A DNA stretch of 64,000 nt from Chitinophaga sp. XS-30 (GTDB taxonomy: Bacteria > Bacteroidota > Bacteroidia > Chitinophagales > Chitinophagaceae), in NCBI RefSeq assembly GCF_008086345.1, contig NZ_CP043006.1, forward strand, positions 5,268,032 to 5,332,031, in the 5' to 3' direction. Below the pieces are notes generated by a model. The model had not been told where the DNA came from and made no database searches. It worked only from the letters and a program-made list of their open reading frames with translations. Positions within the stretch are counted from its first letter, which is position 1. Each line of letters opens with the position of its first letter. Below are positions 53,202-63,300 of this stretch, one piece after another. The translations under genes and the position numbers were made by a program.

Positions 53202-54509
53202 TTACCGCACCTTCTTCCCTTCCCGCAGTATGTCCAATATCCCCTCATTCCGGATGATCACCATGCCATGGCGGTCATCGGTAATACCCTGCCGCAGCAT
53301 ATAGGGATATTCGGGGACGTTGCCGTTCATCTCCGTAGGCATATACTGAAAACTGATGGCAGGTTCTTTCTTTAATTCCTCACCAGCTTCAACAATATGG
53401 GAGGATATGATAAAAAGACTGTGCTGATTCTTTGCGAAAGCACTGGTAATGGCTACGGTTGCTTCATGGGCGTCTTTTACATTCGTACCCCTGAAAAGCT
53501 CATCAAAAATGACGAAAAGGGACTTCTTTTTGCTGAGCTCCACGGCTACTTTTTTTGCGCGGAGCACTTCCATGTAAAAATGACTGGCGCCGATACCCAG
53601 GTTATCCGGCAGGTTCACGGTAGTGTACATGCCATCCATGACCGAAAACGCCATCTCCTTTGCGGGAAGGGGAAAACCCATATGGGCCAGGTACACGGCT
53701 ACACTGATGGAACGCAGCAGGGTGGATTTTCCCGCCATGTTGGCGCCGGTTAAAAAAATAAGGTTATGGCCGGAGCGCATCGCTATGTCGTTCCCCACGG
53801 CATTTTTCAGCGCGGGGTGAACAACGCCTTTTATCACCAGCGTTGCTGTTCCGGGTCCTAAAACCCGGGGATAAACGTAGCCGTTCCTTGCAGACAACTG
53901 GCCGACAGACAAGTACACATCCAGCGTATACACATAGTGCAGCAATTGCTCCAGCTGTTTATGCACCCTTTTCCTGAACAGTTGATCGTATGCGGTTACA
54001 GCCGAATAGGAGAGCCTGCCTTTCAGTTTTTCCTTTAACGCCGGGGCCAAGGCAGTATCCGCTAAAAGGCCGGCCAGTTCATTCCTTTCTGTGCTATAGG
54101 CCGGCAGATCGGTTGCATCCGCGGCATCTGCGAACGCCTGCATGCCCTGCAGCAACTCGATGGTAGCTACAACACCATCAAGGGTTTCTTTTTCGCTCAG
54201 CGTATTTTTGGACATGCCATCACTATCATCATCGGGTGCACGGCTCAGGTATTTCTCTATGCTGTCCAGCACACTGCCGTTTACCGGAAAGCCGGTTTTT
54301 CTCAACGCGAATTGTGCTATCGTGTTCAGGCGGTTATTGATGGCGTCCTTGTCGGCCAGGGGCGCTTTAAACCACTCCCGCAGCAATCTTTCGCCACCGC
54401 GGGAATGGGTGTGGTTATAAATACCGAAGATGCCTTCGGCCTCCTGCCTTCCGAAAATGCCCAGGTCGTCCAGCGTCTGTTCGTCTGTCTCCAATAATCT
54501 GGCGGTCAT
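53202..54509 (-). CDS. MutS-like ATPase lacking mismatch-recognition domains (first copy)
   Basis: 435 residues, same architecture as its neighbour: DEQTLDDLGIFGRQEAEGIF and HSRGGERLLREWFKAPLADK in the helical core, TGANMAGKSTLLRS as Walker A, TTVNLPDNLGIGASHFYMEV, and SLFVIFDELFRGTNVKDAHE as Walker B. Both copies keep intact ATPase motifs. It starts at 54509, 33 bases after the GldF-GldG fusion stop, so it is probably in the same transcript. A role in DNA structure handling is inferred only from the ATPase family. Confidence 0.88.
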   Translation of the reverse strand: MTARLLETDEQTLDDLGIFGRQEAEGIFGIYNHTHSRGGERLLREWFKAPLADKDAINNRLNTIAQFALRKTGFPVNGSVLDSIEKYLSRAPDDDSDGMSKNTLSEKETLDGVVATIELLQGMQAFADAADATDLPAYSTERNELAGLLADTALAPALKEKLKGRLSYSAVTAYDQLFRKRVHKQLEQLLHYVYTLDVYLSVGQLSARNGYVYPRVLGPGTATLVIKGVVHPALKNAVGNDIAMRSGHNLIFLTGANMAGKSTLLRSISVAVYLAHMGFPLPAKEMAFSVMDGMYTTVNLPDNLGIGASHFYMEVLRAKKVAVELSKKKSLFVIFDELFRGTNVKDAHEATVAITSAFAKNQHSLFIISSHIVEAGEELKKEPAISFQYMPTEMNGNVPEYPYMLRQGITDDRHGMVIIRNEGILDILREGKKVR

Positions 54510-54542
54510 GTATATGCTGTTTAATTCAGGAAAGATGATTGA

Positions 54543-56897
54543 TTATTTTCTCTTGCGGCGGATCAGTAAAATAGCTGCGCCGATCAATAGCAATGCCGGG
54601 AATACCCATATGTACAGCACTTTTAATGTGGCAGCTCCTTTTCGTGTGATGAGCAACAGGTTATCCTGGTATGCTTTGAAGGGATCGTAGATCGGAAATT
54701 TATTATTGTCCAGCCAGCTGAAGAAAGCCTGTCCATATGGCGTAGAACCCTTATACAGGTTGCTGGCCCAATCCGCATCGCTGGATACAATGATCCGTTG
54801 CTCCCTGCCATTTATATTACGGGAGAGCATAGTGGCTACCGGGAAGTTGCCTTTGATATCACCGGCGCGGGGGCTGAATACCGGCGCCGCGGAATCCGTG
54901 ACCACCGGCCCCATTTTTACCCAGGCCGCAGCGGTATCGGCCGCTTTGAGCAGCGTTTCCGCTTTAAATGGCCCGTTCCCGGCAATGACAATCCCGGTTG
55001 CTCCTGATATGGACATTCGTAGCGGCTCATCCGGCGTGGTGGGCCTTAGTTTCTTTCTTTCCAGGACCCACTTCCTGTGCAGAAACGCTTTTTCCTCCGC
55101 AATATCCAGGGCAGAGTCAGCGTATGCCGGGTAAAAAATGTGCGGCATTTCATTATATGTGGGCTGCACAATGGTCCCGGGCAGCAGTTGTACACCAAGC
55201 TGTTGCAAAACGGGGTTGAGTATGTGCTGTTTACCCGGTTCACCCAGGATCATCATGTTGCCGCCTTTATCAATATATTCCTTTATACTGACAACCGCTT
55301 TTTCGCTTAACTGGCTCTTGGGGTCGGCAAGCACCAGCGTAGTGGTGTTTTCCGGGATGGCGGCGCTGTCCAGAACAATGGTATCTACGTCAAACCCGAT
55401 ATTGATAAGCGAATAGTTCTCTTCTTTCCCGGTAAAAAGCAACGAATACTCCCGTTGCCCGGTTTTGAACGGTGAACGTTCCCAATTTCCCGCAGCAAAT
55501 ACTACCCTGGGGATCGTATCCTGCATCAGCCGCTTTAGTGCGGCATTGACGTTGATCTCTTTGGGCCAGATATCCGGCGTCCTGAACGTCCGCAAAAATT
55601 CCGTTCTGCCATTATATTTCAATTGCATCACCAGCTTCAGGTTCTCCGGCCGCAGATCAACTTCCTTCCTGACTTCCCCTGGCGATACGAAATCATCCGG
55701 ATCGAGCTGATATGCCTGCGCTGCCTTTTCCGCGATCTGCTCAAGCGTTTTACCGGGGAACATGGCAAACAAACTATTCCCCATTATCGCGCTGTCATGA
55801 TCATAATAGTTGACATACCTGAAATTCATATCAGGCTTGAAGCGTTGGTATTTTTCCCAAAGGGTGCCCAGGTAGACATTGCGCGCCCTGGGTAATCCAT
55901 GCCCGGCATTGGTGCCGAATACATTGGTATAAAGCGTTACTTCGAGCGGGCCTTTGTCCATACTTTTCAGTATCTCCTGCGTGCGTGGCCCTACCGTATG
56001 GAAATCTCCGGAAGTGGCATCCAGGTAGCCCGTGAATCTTGGCCTGGAGCTGATATAGCCGATAGCAAGCGCTATGACCAATACGGTGGTATATTGCATG
56101 GCCCGGACAAACCAGGGTTTGTGTTTGCGGGTACTGTTCAGTTTGATGAGGGTAAAACCAAGAAACATGCAAATGATCACAATGAAATAGATCACGTGCT
56201 TTGTCGGCAACAGGCCAAGTGTCATCCTGTCCGTCCGGTCCTGCAGGGAAAGAAACCAGGTAAGATCGCGGACGAAATCATACTGCTGCCAGAGCGAACC
56301 GATCCGGGTCAGCACAAAAACAATTAAAAATGTGCTGATGGCGGATACCAGCTGGTAGCTGCTGAGCGTGCTCATAAAAAGCCCGATCGCTGCATAGGCG
56401 GAAACAAGCAGGTAGAAACCCAGTATGGCCGACAGCAGTATGCCCCATTCAGGCGACTTGATCACAAAAACACCTGTCAGCATAAACATACCGACAATAG
56501 CAATTAACAAGCAGTTGAAGATCGCAACGGCCAGGTATTTGCCAAAAACGATCTGGCTGGTGGTAACCGGGGAAGAATACAGAAGTTTAATGCTGCCGTT
56601 GTTTAATTCCCGGCTGAACAGCCCCATGGTCAGCAGCGGCACAAAAAGATAGAGATTGTTCGCTATATTCCTGAATAACCCATTTCCAGCAAACAAGGTG
56701 CCTGTAAATGACTTGGCCGGACCGTAGTCAATAAACCATGGCGTATTTTCCAATAGTATGTCCTGACCATTAGCAGCATTGTACAAAGGGTTGGTAAAAA
56801 AAACGGCGCATTGTATAAAAAATATGATCAACAGGAACCACGCTACGGGAGAGTAGAAAAGATTACGGAGCTCCGCTTTGGCAATTTTAAAGATCAT
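54543..56897 (-). CDS. GldF-GldG fusion: ABC permease joined to GldG-type auxiliary protein
   Basis: 784 residues. The first 240 are an ABC-2 permease (MIFKIAKAELRNLFYSPVAW, then six helices including VPLLTMGLFSRELNNGSIKL and AIVGMFMLTGVFVI) matching GldF. A further membrane helix (about 265-283, YTTVLVIALAIGYISSR) begins the GldG/ABC-auxiliary part, with TQEILKSMDKGPLEVTLYTN, EYIDKGGNMMILGEPG and a final helix (YIWVFPALLLIGAAILL). GldA, GldF and GldG support gliding motility in some Bacteroidota. In many others these proteins occur without gliding, so motility is not claimed. It is followed by the MutS pair and preceded by GldA. Confidence 0.88.
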   Translation of the reverse strand: MIFKIAKAELRNLFYSPVAWFLLIIFFIQCAVFFTNPLYNAANGQDILLENTPWFIDYGPAKSFTGTLFAGNGLFRNIANNLYLFVPLLTMGLFSRELNNGSIKLLYSSPVTTSQIVFGKYLAVAIFNCLLIAIVGMFMLTGVFVIKSPEWGILLSAILGFYLLVSAYAAIGLFMSTLSSYQLVSAISTFLIVFVLTRIGSLWQQYDFVRDLTWFLSLQDRTDRMTLGLLPTKHVIYFIVIICMFLGFTLIKLNSTRKHKPWFVRAMQYTTVLVIALAIGYISSRPRFTGYLDATSGDFHTVGPRTQEILKSMDKGPLEVTLYTNVFGTNAGHGLPRARNVYLGTLWEKYQRFKPDMNFRYVNYYDHDSAIMGNSLFAMFPGKTLEQIAEKAAQAYQLDPDDFVSPGEVRKEVDLRPENLKLVMQLKYNGRTEFLRTFRTPDIWPKEINVNAALKRLMQDTIPRVVFAAGNWERSPFKTGQREYSLLFTGKEENYSLINIGFDVDTIVLDSAAIPENTTTLVLADPKSQLSEKAVVSIKEYIDKGGNMMILGEPGKQHILNPVLQQLGVQLLPGTIVQPTYNEMPHIFYPAYADSALDIAEEKAFLHRKWVLERKKLRPTTPDEPLRMSISGATGIVIAGNGPFKAETLLKAADTAAAWVKMGPVVTDSAAPVFSPRAGDIKGNFPVATMLSRNINGREQRIIVSSDADWASNLYKGSTPYGQAFFSWLDNNKFPIYDPFKAYQDNLLLITRKGAATLKVLYIWVFPALLLIGAAILLIRRKRK

Positions 56898-56963
56898 GAA
56901 CTATGAATTGTTGGTGATGAATTTGTTGCATCCGTCCCGGTATTTGTTGCGGCGGACTCCGGT

Positions 56964-57884
56964 TTATTTTTTTGAAAGTTGTTTAAATGTATCATCGAGA
57001 AGCCCTTTGTCAAAGCTGATCTCCCTGAGCCGCCAGCCGCTCAGTGCGCTTGTTTTGCTTAGTTCCTCTGCAATTTCGTTGGCATCGCCTTCCACGTACA
57101 CGCGTACCTGCTTGTCCGTCAGAAATTCAACGTTTTTCACCCCGGTGATGCCCAGCAACTGCGATTTATTGGGCGGATTTTCCATTCTCATCAATATGCT
57201 TTGCGGTTGCAGATAGTTATCAAAAGCGTCCATCGTGTCCGCAAATACGATCCTCCCGCTTTCAATCATCGTAATGCTGTTGCAAAGCAGCTGAATTTCA
57301 GACAGTATATGGGAAGAAAGCAGCACGGCGTGATCTTTGGAAATTTCCTTGATCAGTTTCCGGGCTTCTATCAGCTGATTGGGATCGAGGCCGTTGGTGG
57401 GCTCATCCAGCACCAGGAGGCTGGGTTTATGGATCAGCGCCTGGGCAATGCCTACACGTTGCTTGTACCCGCCTGACAGGTTACGGATCAGCCGGGAGCT
57501 TAAAGCGGCAATCCCGCAGCGTTCCTTCACTTCTTCCACCGCCTTTTTAATTTTGTCTTTGCTGATCAGCCGCAACTGTGCGGAATAGGAAAGATATTCG
57601 TCGATCGTGAAGTCAGGATACAAAGGCGGGGTCTGCGGCAGGAAGCCGATATGTTTTCTGGCTTCAACGGGGTCTTTTTCCAAGTCAATGCCATTGAGCC
57701 ATACCTGCCCCTCTGTCTGGTTCAGCACACCACAAATAATATTCATGGTAGTAGATTTACCGGCCCCGTTGGAACCCAGCAAACCGATAATTCCGGACCG
57801 TTCAATTTCGATATTGATATCGCGGATAGCCCAGGAAGAGCCATACCGGTGAGAAAGGTGCGCTGTTTTTAAAATAGATGCCAT
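56964..57884 (-). CDS. gldA: GldA-like ABC transporter ATP-binding protein
   Basis: 306 residues from the ATG at 57884 (frame opens at 57911; the first nine residues are unlike the family). Walker A GSNGAGKSTTM, signature LSGGYKQRVGIAQALI, Walker B SLLVLDEPTNGLDPNQ, and the switch His in LSSHIL. The C-terminal 80 residues (NVEFLTDKQVRVYVEGDANE, LREISFDKGLLDDTFKQL) form the extra domain seen in GldA-type ATPases. It pairs with the fused GldF-GldG encoded 66 bases downstream. Confidence 0.9.
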   Translation of the reverse strand: MASILKTAHLSHRYGSSWAIRDINIEIERSGIIGLLGSNGAGKSTTMNIICGVLNQTEGQVWLNGIDLEKDPVEARKHIGFLPQTPPLYPDFTIDEYLSYSAQLRLISKDKIKKAVEEVKERCGIAALSSRLIRNLSGGYKQRVGIAQALIHKPSLLVLDEPTNGLDPNQLIEARKLIKEISKDHAVLLSSHILSEIQLLCNSITMIESGRIVFADTMDAFDNYLQPQSILMRMENPPNKSQLLGITGVKNVEFLTDKQVRVYVEGDANEIAEELSKTSALSGWRLREISFDKGLLDDTFKQLSKK

Positions 57885-57961
57885 GTGTAATTTAATTTGG
57901 TTCAATAGCAAGCCTCAGATAGCGTTTTTTGCATGCGACGAGTGCTTCTGTTGTATTGGTA

Positions 57962-58729
57962 TTAATGGTTTTTTACGATGAACGCGGCAAGCGGCGTCAG
58001 GGGCGAATCCGGCGCACCGCACAACACCAGGGTGAAATTCCGGTAGCGCCATAGATTAGGGGATGCCGTACCGGGATTGTTGACATTGCTGATGGTAAAG
58101 CTGGTGAGTAAATCGCCGGTCCCGCTGTTCCTGAATTCAAATACATAGCTGCCGGTAGCAGCGTTGGCCGCATATCCTTTAAATGCTGTGATGCCTTTAA
58201 AAGGCAGGTTATTGACTTCTGTACCATTGGCCTGCCCTTTTATATTCACACTCACGGGAAGGCTGCCCTGCGCGAGATTTACGAAGCGCAGGCCCATACT
58301 GCTATCCGCAGGAGGGAAATAAATCGGTTGATCTTTGACCAGCAGCGTATCCGGTTTATTTAATGTACCTGCAATAAACAGGCTGCCGATATATCCGCCG
58401 GGAAATTCAACGTCCAGGTTTATCAATGGCAGACCGCTTACCAATTTGTCATTCCGGACGGCGTAGAGGTAAACAGTTCTTTTGCCGGACAAAAACCCGA
58501 ATTCGTATCCCCCACCGGATACTGCCTTGGAGAGAATAGGCGGGACAGCTGCTTGTGGCAGTCCGGTCAATTCGTTGGACGTTAGCATGAGCGACTGGTA
58601 GCCGGTATCTATGAGCCCGTTAACAATCGTGAGGGAGGCGGTGCCATCCGGCTTGACCTGCTCCCTTGTGCAGGAAACAAACCCTATGATACCGGTCAGT
58701 ACTATAAAAGAACAAAGCAATTTTCTCAT
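57962..58729 (-). CDS. DUF4397-like lipoprotein
   Basis: 255 residues. Lipobox GFVSC (Cys about 20), then two beta-sandwich-like halves; the second opens with SSMGLRFVNLAQGSLPVSVN, matching the DUF4397 pattern of short immunoglobulin-like domains. Segments such as VSGGGYEFGFLSGKRTVYLY fit the first half. Such proteins commonly follow susCD in this phylum as extra surface glycan- or ligand-binding proteins. It lies 60 bases after susD3. Confidence 0.7.
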   Translation of the reverse strand: MRKLLCSFIVLTGIIGFVSCTREQVKPDGTASLTIVNGLIDTGYQSLMLTSNELTGLPQAAVPPILSKAVSGGGYEFGFLSGKRTVYLYAVRNDKLVSGLPLINLDVEFPGGYIGSLFIAGTLNKPDTLLVKDQPIYFPPADSSMGLRFVNLAQGSLPVSVNIKGQANGTEVNNLPFKGITAFKGYAANAATGSYVFEFRNSGTGDLLTSFTISNVNNPGTASPNLWRYRNFTLVLCGAPDSPLTPLAAFIVKNH

Positions 58730-58789
58730 GTCGAATACTATTTACGATGTGGTCAGTTCCGGTTTCCGGACATGGCAGTGTTGGTCAGA

Positions 58790-60328
58790 TCAGTAGCCCG
58801 GGTTCTGTTTTAACCGGTGATTAAAGTTGATATCTTTCGGAGGGATGGGGTACAGCAATTGCTCATCCCCGGCCCATGGCTGCTTTGCAGGTATGGCTGA
58901 AAGTACGTTCCTGGCCTCGCCGGTGCGTTTCAGATTGAACCAGCGCTGCCCCTTTTCACAAAAGAATTCGGTTTGCCATTCGTGTGCCACGGCCGCCAGC
59001 AGCGCTTCTCCTGACAAGGAAGAGGGCAATGCCGGCAGACCGGCCCTGGCCCTTATAGTATTCAAGTCCGCCACAGCAGCAGCCGGTTGTCCGGCATTGG
59101 CCCTTGCATTGGCATCGGCCCTTACCAGGTACATTTCAGCGAGCCGGAGCAACATATAGTATTCCGTGGGCACAGCGTTCCGCACCCTGTTATATTGCCC
59201 CGTTTTATACTTCGCAGCATAGAAGAACGTGTCCGTTCTGGCGGTGGGACCGGAACCGGCAGCAACAACGATACTGTCTACCCAGCGGTCCCGCCGTTTG
59301 TCGGACGGGTCGAATGCACGCAACAGCTCGTTTGACAGGCAATATCCGATAGCCGGGTTGACAAGATTGAAGGGAAGCAAGGCAAGCCCATCGTCTGTTG
59401 CGTTCCCCAACCCGACATCATTTGTATTTTGCTTAAACTGAAAGATGGCCTCCCTGCTGTTTTTCAGGAAAACACTATCCAGGTTCCGCTCCAGGCCATA
59501 CAAACCGGAATTGTCGATCACTCTGCCGGCAGCCGCAACAGCTTCCGGGTAATTGCCGTTAAACAAGTATGCTTTAGCCAGCAGCGCCGCCGCGGCCCAT
59601 TTGTTGACCCTGATCCTTTCCCCTCCGGCCGCGGCATAGTCTTCCGGCAACGCCGTCTCCGCCTCCTTCAGGTCCGCGATGATGAACTCGTAAACCTGCT
59701 GCTTGCTGCTTCGTTCGATCAGCGCTGCGTCACTATATTCGGTGGTTGACACAAGTGGAAGGTCACCATAAAAATTAACGAGATAAAAATAGCAGAGGGC
59801 GCGAATACATTTGGCTTCGGCTGTGAGTGCTTTACGAACGGGCTCGTGCAGATCGCCGGAGGTGGATGCGGCAATGCCTTCGATCACCGCATTGGCGGCA
59901 TAGATCACCGCATACCCCGCATTCCACGTAGCGTCTGTAATAAAACCGGCATCCGGCGCAACGCCTTCCAGGGTCAAGCGGTTAGCTGCCATGAGGGCTT
60001 CGGGGTCAAATGCAATGGCGTTCACCTTTAAAAGCTCATCCGATGAAAGCGATGCATACAGGGTAATGGGGCGTTTCACGAAGCCGCTGGTCATCATAGT
60101 AGTGTAAACACCATTCATGGCCATTCCGGCCAGCTCATCGGAACTGAAGGCGGTCCCGGAAGTTATTCTATCGACAGGGTCTGAAATATCCACCAGCTTT
60201 TTACAGGATGCCGTGCTGAACAGGCAGCCGGCCAGAACCAGCAGCAGAACAAGACCGGTTGTTGCATTTCCTGTGTCTTTTTTCAGTTTGGCCTTCACCA
60301 ATGACAGATATATACAAGCGTATCTCAT
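58790..60328 (-). CDS. susD: SusD/RagB family lipoprotein (third pair)
   Basis: 512 residues. Lipobox FSTASC (Cys about 43 after a rather long basic leader), then LVDISDPVDRITSGTAFSSD, CIRALCYFYLVNFYGDLPLV, the late SusD segment EWQTEFFCEKGQRWFNLKRT, and LYPIPPKDINFNHRLKQNPG at the C-terminus. It follows susC3 by 7 bases. It should cap SusC3 and select its ligand. The sequence is closer in pattern to SusD2 than to SusD1. Confidence 0.94.
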   Translation of the reverse strand: MRYACIYLSLVKAKLKKDTGNATTGLVLLLVLAGCLFSTASCKKLVDISDPVDRITSGTAFSSDELAGMAMNGVYTTMMTSGFVKRPITLYASLSSDELLKVNAIAFDPEALMAANRLTLEGVAPDAGFITDATWNAGYAVIYAANAVIEGIAASTSGDLHEPVRKALTAEAKCIRALCYFYLVNFYGDLPLVSTTEYSDAALIERSSKQQVYEFIIADLKEAETALPEDYAAAGGERIRVNKWAAAALLAKAYLFNGNYPEAVAAAGRVIDNSGLYGLERNLDSVFLKNSREAIFQFKQNTNDVGLGNATDDGLALLPFNLVNPAIGYCLSNELLRAFDPSDKRRDRWVDSIVVAAGSGPTARTDTFFYAAKYKTGQYNRVRNAVPTEYYMLLRLAEMYLVRADANARANAGQPAAAVADLNTIRARAGLPALPSSLSGEALLAAVAHEWQTEFFCEKGQRWFNLKRTGEARNVLSAIPAKQPWAGDEQLLYPIPPKDINFNHRLKQNPGY

Positions 60329-60335
60329 GGCTATG

Positions 60336-63300
60336 TTATTTGAATTGACAGGTCAGTTTTAAACGATAAATTGCAGCTGGCGGCAGTCTTGAAAGCACAT
60401 CGGGGTCGAGCCCGTTGTATCTTGTCAGCAGCAGCACATTCGATGCTTCGCAGGCCAGCATGGCGCCTTTTAAACCGGCATACTTTACCCAGGATTGGGG
60501 AAAAGGATGACTGAGGTAAACGTTATTCAGGCGGATGTAGGAAGCATCACTGTACACCAGATCCGAGTTCCGGAAGTAGCCGATATTCCTGTTTGTTGAA
60601 AACGCGGGGTTCTCCGCGATATCGCCTGGTTTTTGCCAGTGATTACGATAGAACTCCACGGGAATATTTGCGTTAAATGTACCGTTTGAAAAAACTTTGC
60701 CGGCATGGATATTTTGCCCCATTTGCTTTTTGTAGCTTAACCCCAGACCGAAATTCAGCTGCCGGTACCTGCCGTCTACATGCATGCCGCCAAAGAACTT
60801 CGGCTGCCTGTTTACAATGACATACCGGTCGTCGTCTTCCATGGTTGGTACCGGTGTAGTGTACCCGCTGACTTTCCAGTCGCCATTGTAATCTTCAAAC
60901 TCATATTCACCCGTCAGCGGGTTTACGCCAAGGTAGTGATAGAGGTAGACCAGGTCTATGGACTGGCCCACTTTGTATTGGCTGAAATAGGGGGTGTTTT
61001 CTATACCGGGAAAGGACTTCAATATATTTTTATTCTGACTGATGTTGAAACCGGCCGACAGGTCCATATCCTTCCTTTTGATCACGTTGGCGGTTACAAC
61101 CCCCTCCCAGCCTGAATTCTCCAGCACCAGGGGTATATTATCCACAATGCCGGTAATACCGGGAGTATTGATATAACCCGGTGTTGGCACCGTGGTAAGC
61201 TGGTTGGATACGCGGTGGCGGTAATGCGCGATCTCAGCCGTGAGCCTGTTGTTCAGGAAACCGATATTGAATGCACCCTCCAGGTTGGTCTGGCTTTCCC
61301 ACCCATACCGCTGGTTAGGTCTTACTGAAGGCGTAAGCGTTGTCTGGCCGTTGTAATTGTTAGCCGCTGTTTGTATTTGCCAGAGCGCCAGATATTGGTA
61401 GTCTGAAATGGCGTCGCTGCTGCCTTTTATCCCGTAACTGCCCCTGAATTTTACGAGGCTGATAACATCCGGGAGCACTTTTTCCAGCCATTTTTCTTCT
61501 GAAGCGATCCAGGCCAGGCCAATCGATCCGAAATCACCATACTTTTTCCCCGGTCCGAATTTTGAAGAGCCTTGCCGCGTTCCCACAAGATTAACGATGT
61601 ATTTTCCCTCCCAGTCATAATTGATGCCGGCAATAAAACTGGCATCTTTGCTTTTCGCAGTTTGCATGGAAGGCACCGTAAATGCGGCGCCGTTGATTGA
61701 CTGGATCAGGGCATCGGACGTGTATCCGGCTCCGATCATAGCAGTCGAGCTTGCGTTCTTGATCACCTCCTGCCCCACCAGGTTAACGGACAGCAGCCCC
61801 CGGCTGATCTGCACCCGGTAGTCCAGTTGCGGATAAATCGTCAAACCGGAAATATTGGTCGTGGAAAAGAAATTCCTTCCCTGGGGGTTGCCGTAAGGCG
61901 ACTGCTGGGCAATGGTGATGAAATTCCTGGTATTGTTATTTGAGAAATTGTAGCCCGTTACCAGTTTAAGATCAAGGCCATTGGCTATTTTGTAGTTCAG
62001 GGCAAGGCTGCTGAACAGGACTGTTCCGGATTCGGGATTTGGCATCGCCTTGTATATGCCGAAAGGATAAACAGTCGCGTCCGGCAACAGGCCGTTTACG
62101 GTCCATCCAGCCCAGTTGAGGGAGCCGTTTGCATCGTATATACCGGGACCGTTGGGAGCATAGGCGCCAAATAACCCCTGGATCACATTTATATTACTGT
62201 AGGTAAAATTCGTGCTCAGCGAAACGGAAAACTTCCGGTTAAGGGTAGCATGGCTGACGTTGGAGGACACCGTAACCCGTTGTGTGGCGCCTGAAAGGTC
62301 CGTTGTATTGGTGGTTCGCGTATAGTTGGCGCTGATCCTGAAGTTGGTCTGATCGCTGCCGCCTGATACGCCTGCGGCGATCTCTGTGGTCCTGGCAATG
62401 CCACCCATCAGTTTCCGCTGCCAGTCGGTATAGCCTGTAGTGTCCCAATACAACAGGTCGGGCGCTGTAGCCAGGGTGGGGGTCAGGCCGTCGTTCTTGA
62501 ACGCTTCCCTCCGCATTTCCAGGTATTGCTGTGTGTTTAACATATCATAGTACCTGGCGTTCCGGCCTATCGTAAAAAAGGCGGGGGTTACCTGTAATTC
62601 AAAACGGGTGGCGCCCGGTTTGCCTTTTTTGGTGGTAATTAAAACAATGCCATTGCCGCCACGGGCGCCATACACCGCAGTGGCATCGGCGTCCTTCAGA
62701 ACTTCAATGCTTTCAATATCCTGCGGATTGATATTGAACAATGGGCTTTGCCCGCCAGTGGTCGCTGAATTTGGATTGTTGGGGCTTTGTTCATATCCGG
62801 GCGACACCCGTTCCCTGCGTCCTCCGCCGGCATTCAGGGACAATACGTTGATGGGCACACCATCGACAATATACAGCGGGTCCGCAGGCACACTTTTGTT
62901 TAATGAGTTCAGCCCCCTGATCTGTACGCTGACGGGAGAACTGGCGTAGCCGGTAGTAGGCGTGACCACCATACCCGGTACCCGCCCCTGTAAAGCCAGG
63001 AGGGGATTCATTACCGGTTGCCGCGCCAACTCCTCACCGCCAATTCTGGTGATGTTACCGGTTGCCAGCCTGCGGCTGGTTTTACCAAACGCCGTCAGCA
63101 CCACCTCATCCAAGGTACTGGTAGCCTGAACGAGGCTGATGAGGAGCGGCCGGCGATCAGCATTGTATGCAGGTGTTTCACGGGTATTATAGCCAATGCA
63201 GCTTATCGTCAGCGTATCATTGAGGCGAACATTATCCAGGTAAAACTCTCCTTTTTCAGTAGTTATTACACCTTTCCCAGTGCGCTTTACAATTACATTC

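Noticed and set aside
51786..54509. Calling the MutS-like pair mutS or mutS2
   Set aside because: Both lack the mismatch-binding and connector domains and any Smr endonuclease domain, and are half the length of MutS.
54543..57884. Stating that the organism glides because GldA and GldF-GldG are present
   Set aside because: These ABC genes occur in many non-gliding Bacteroidota and the other gld/spr genes are not in this window.
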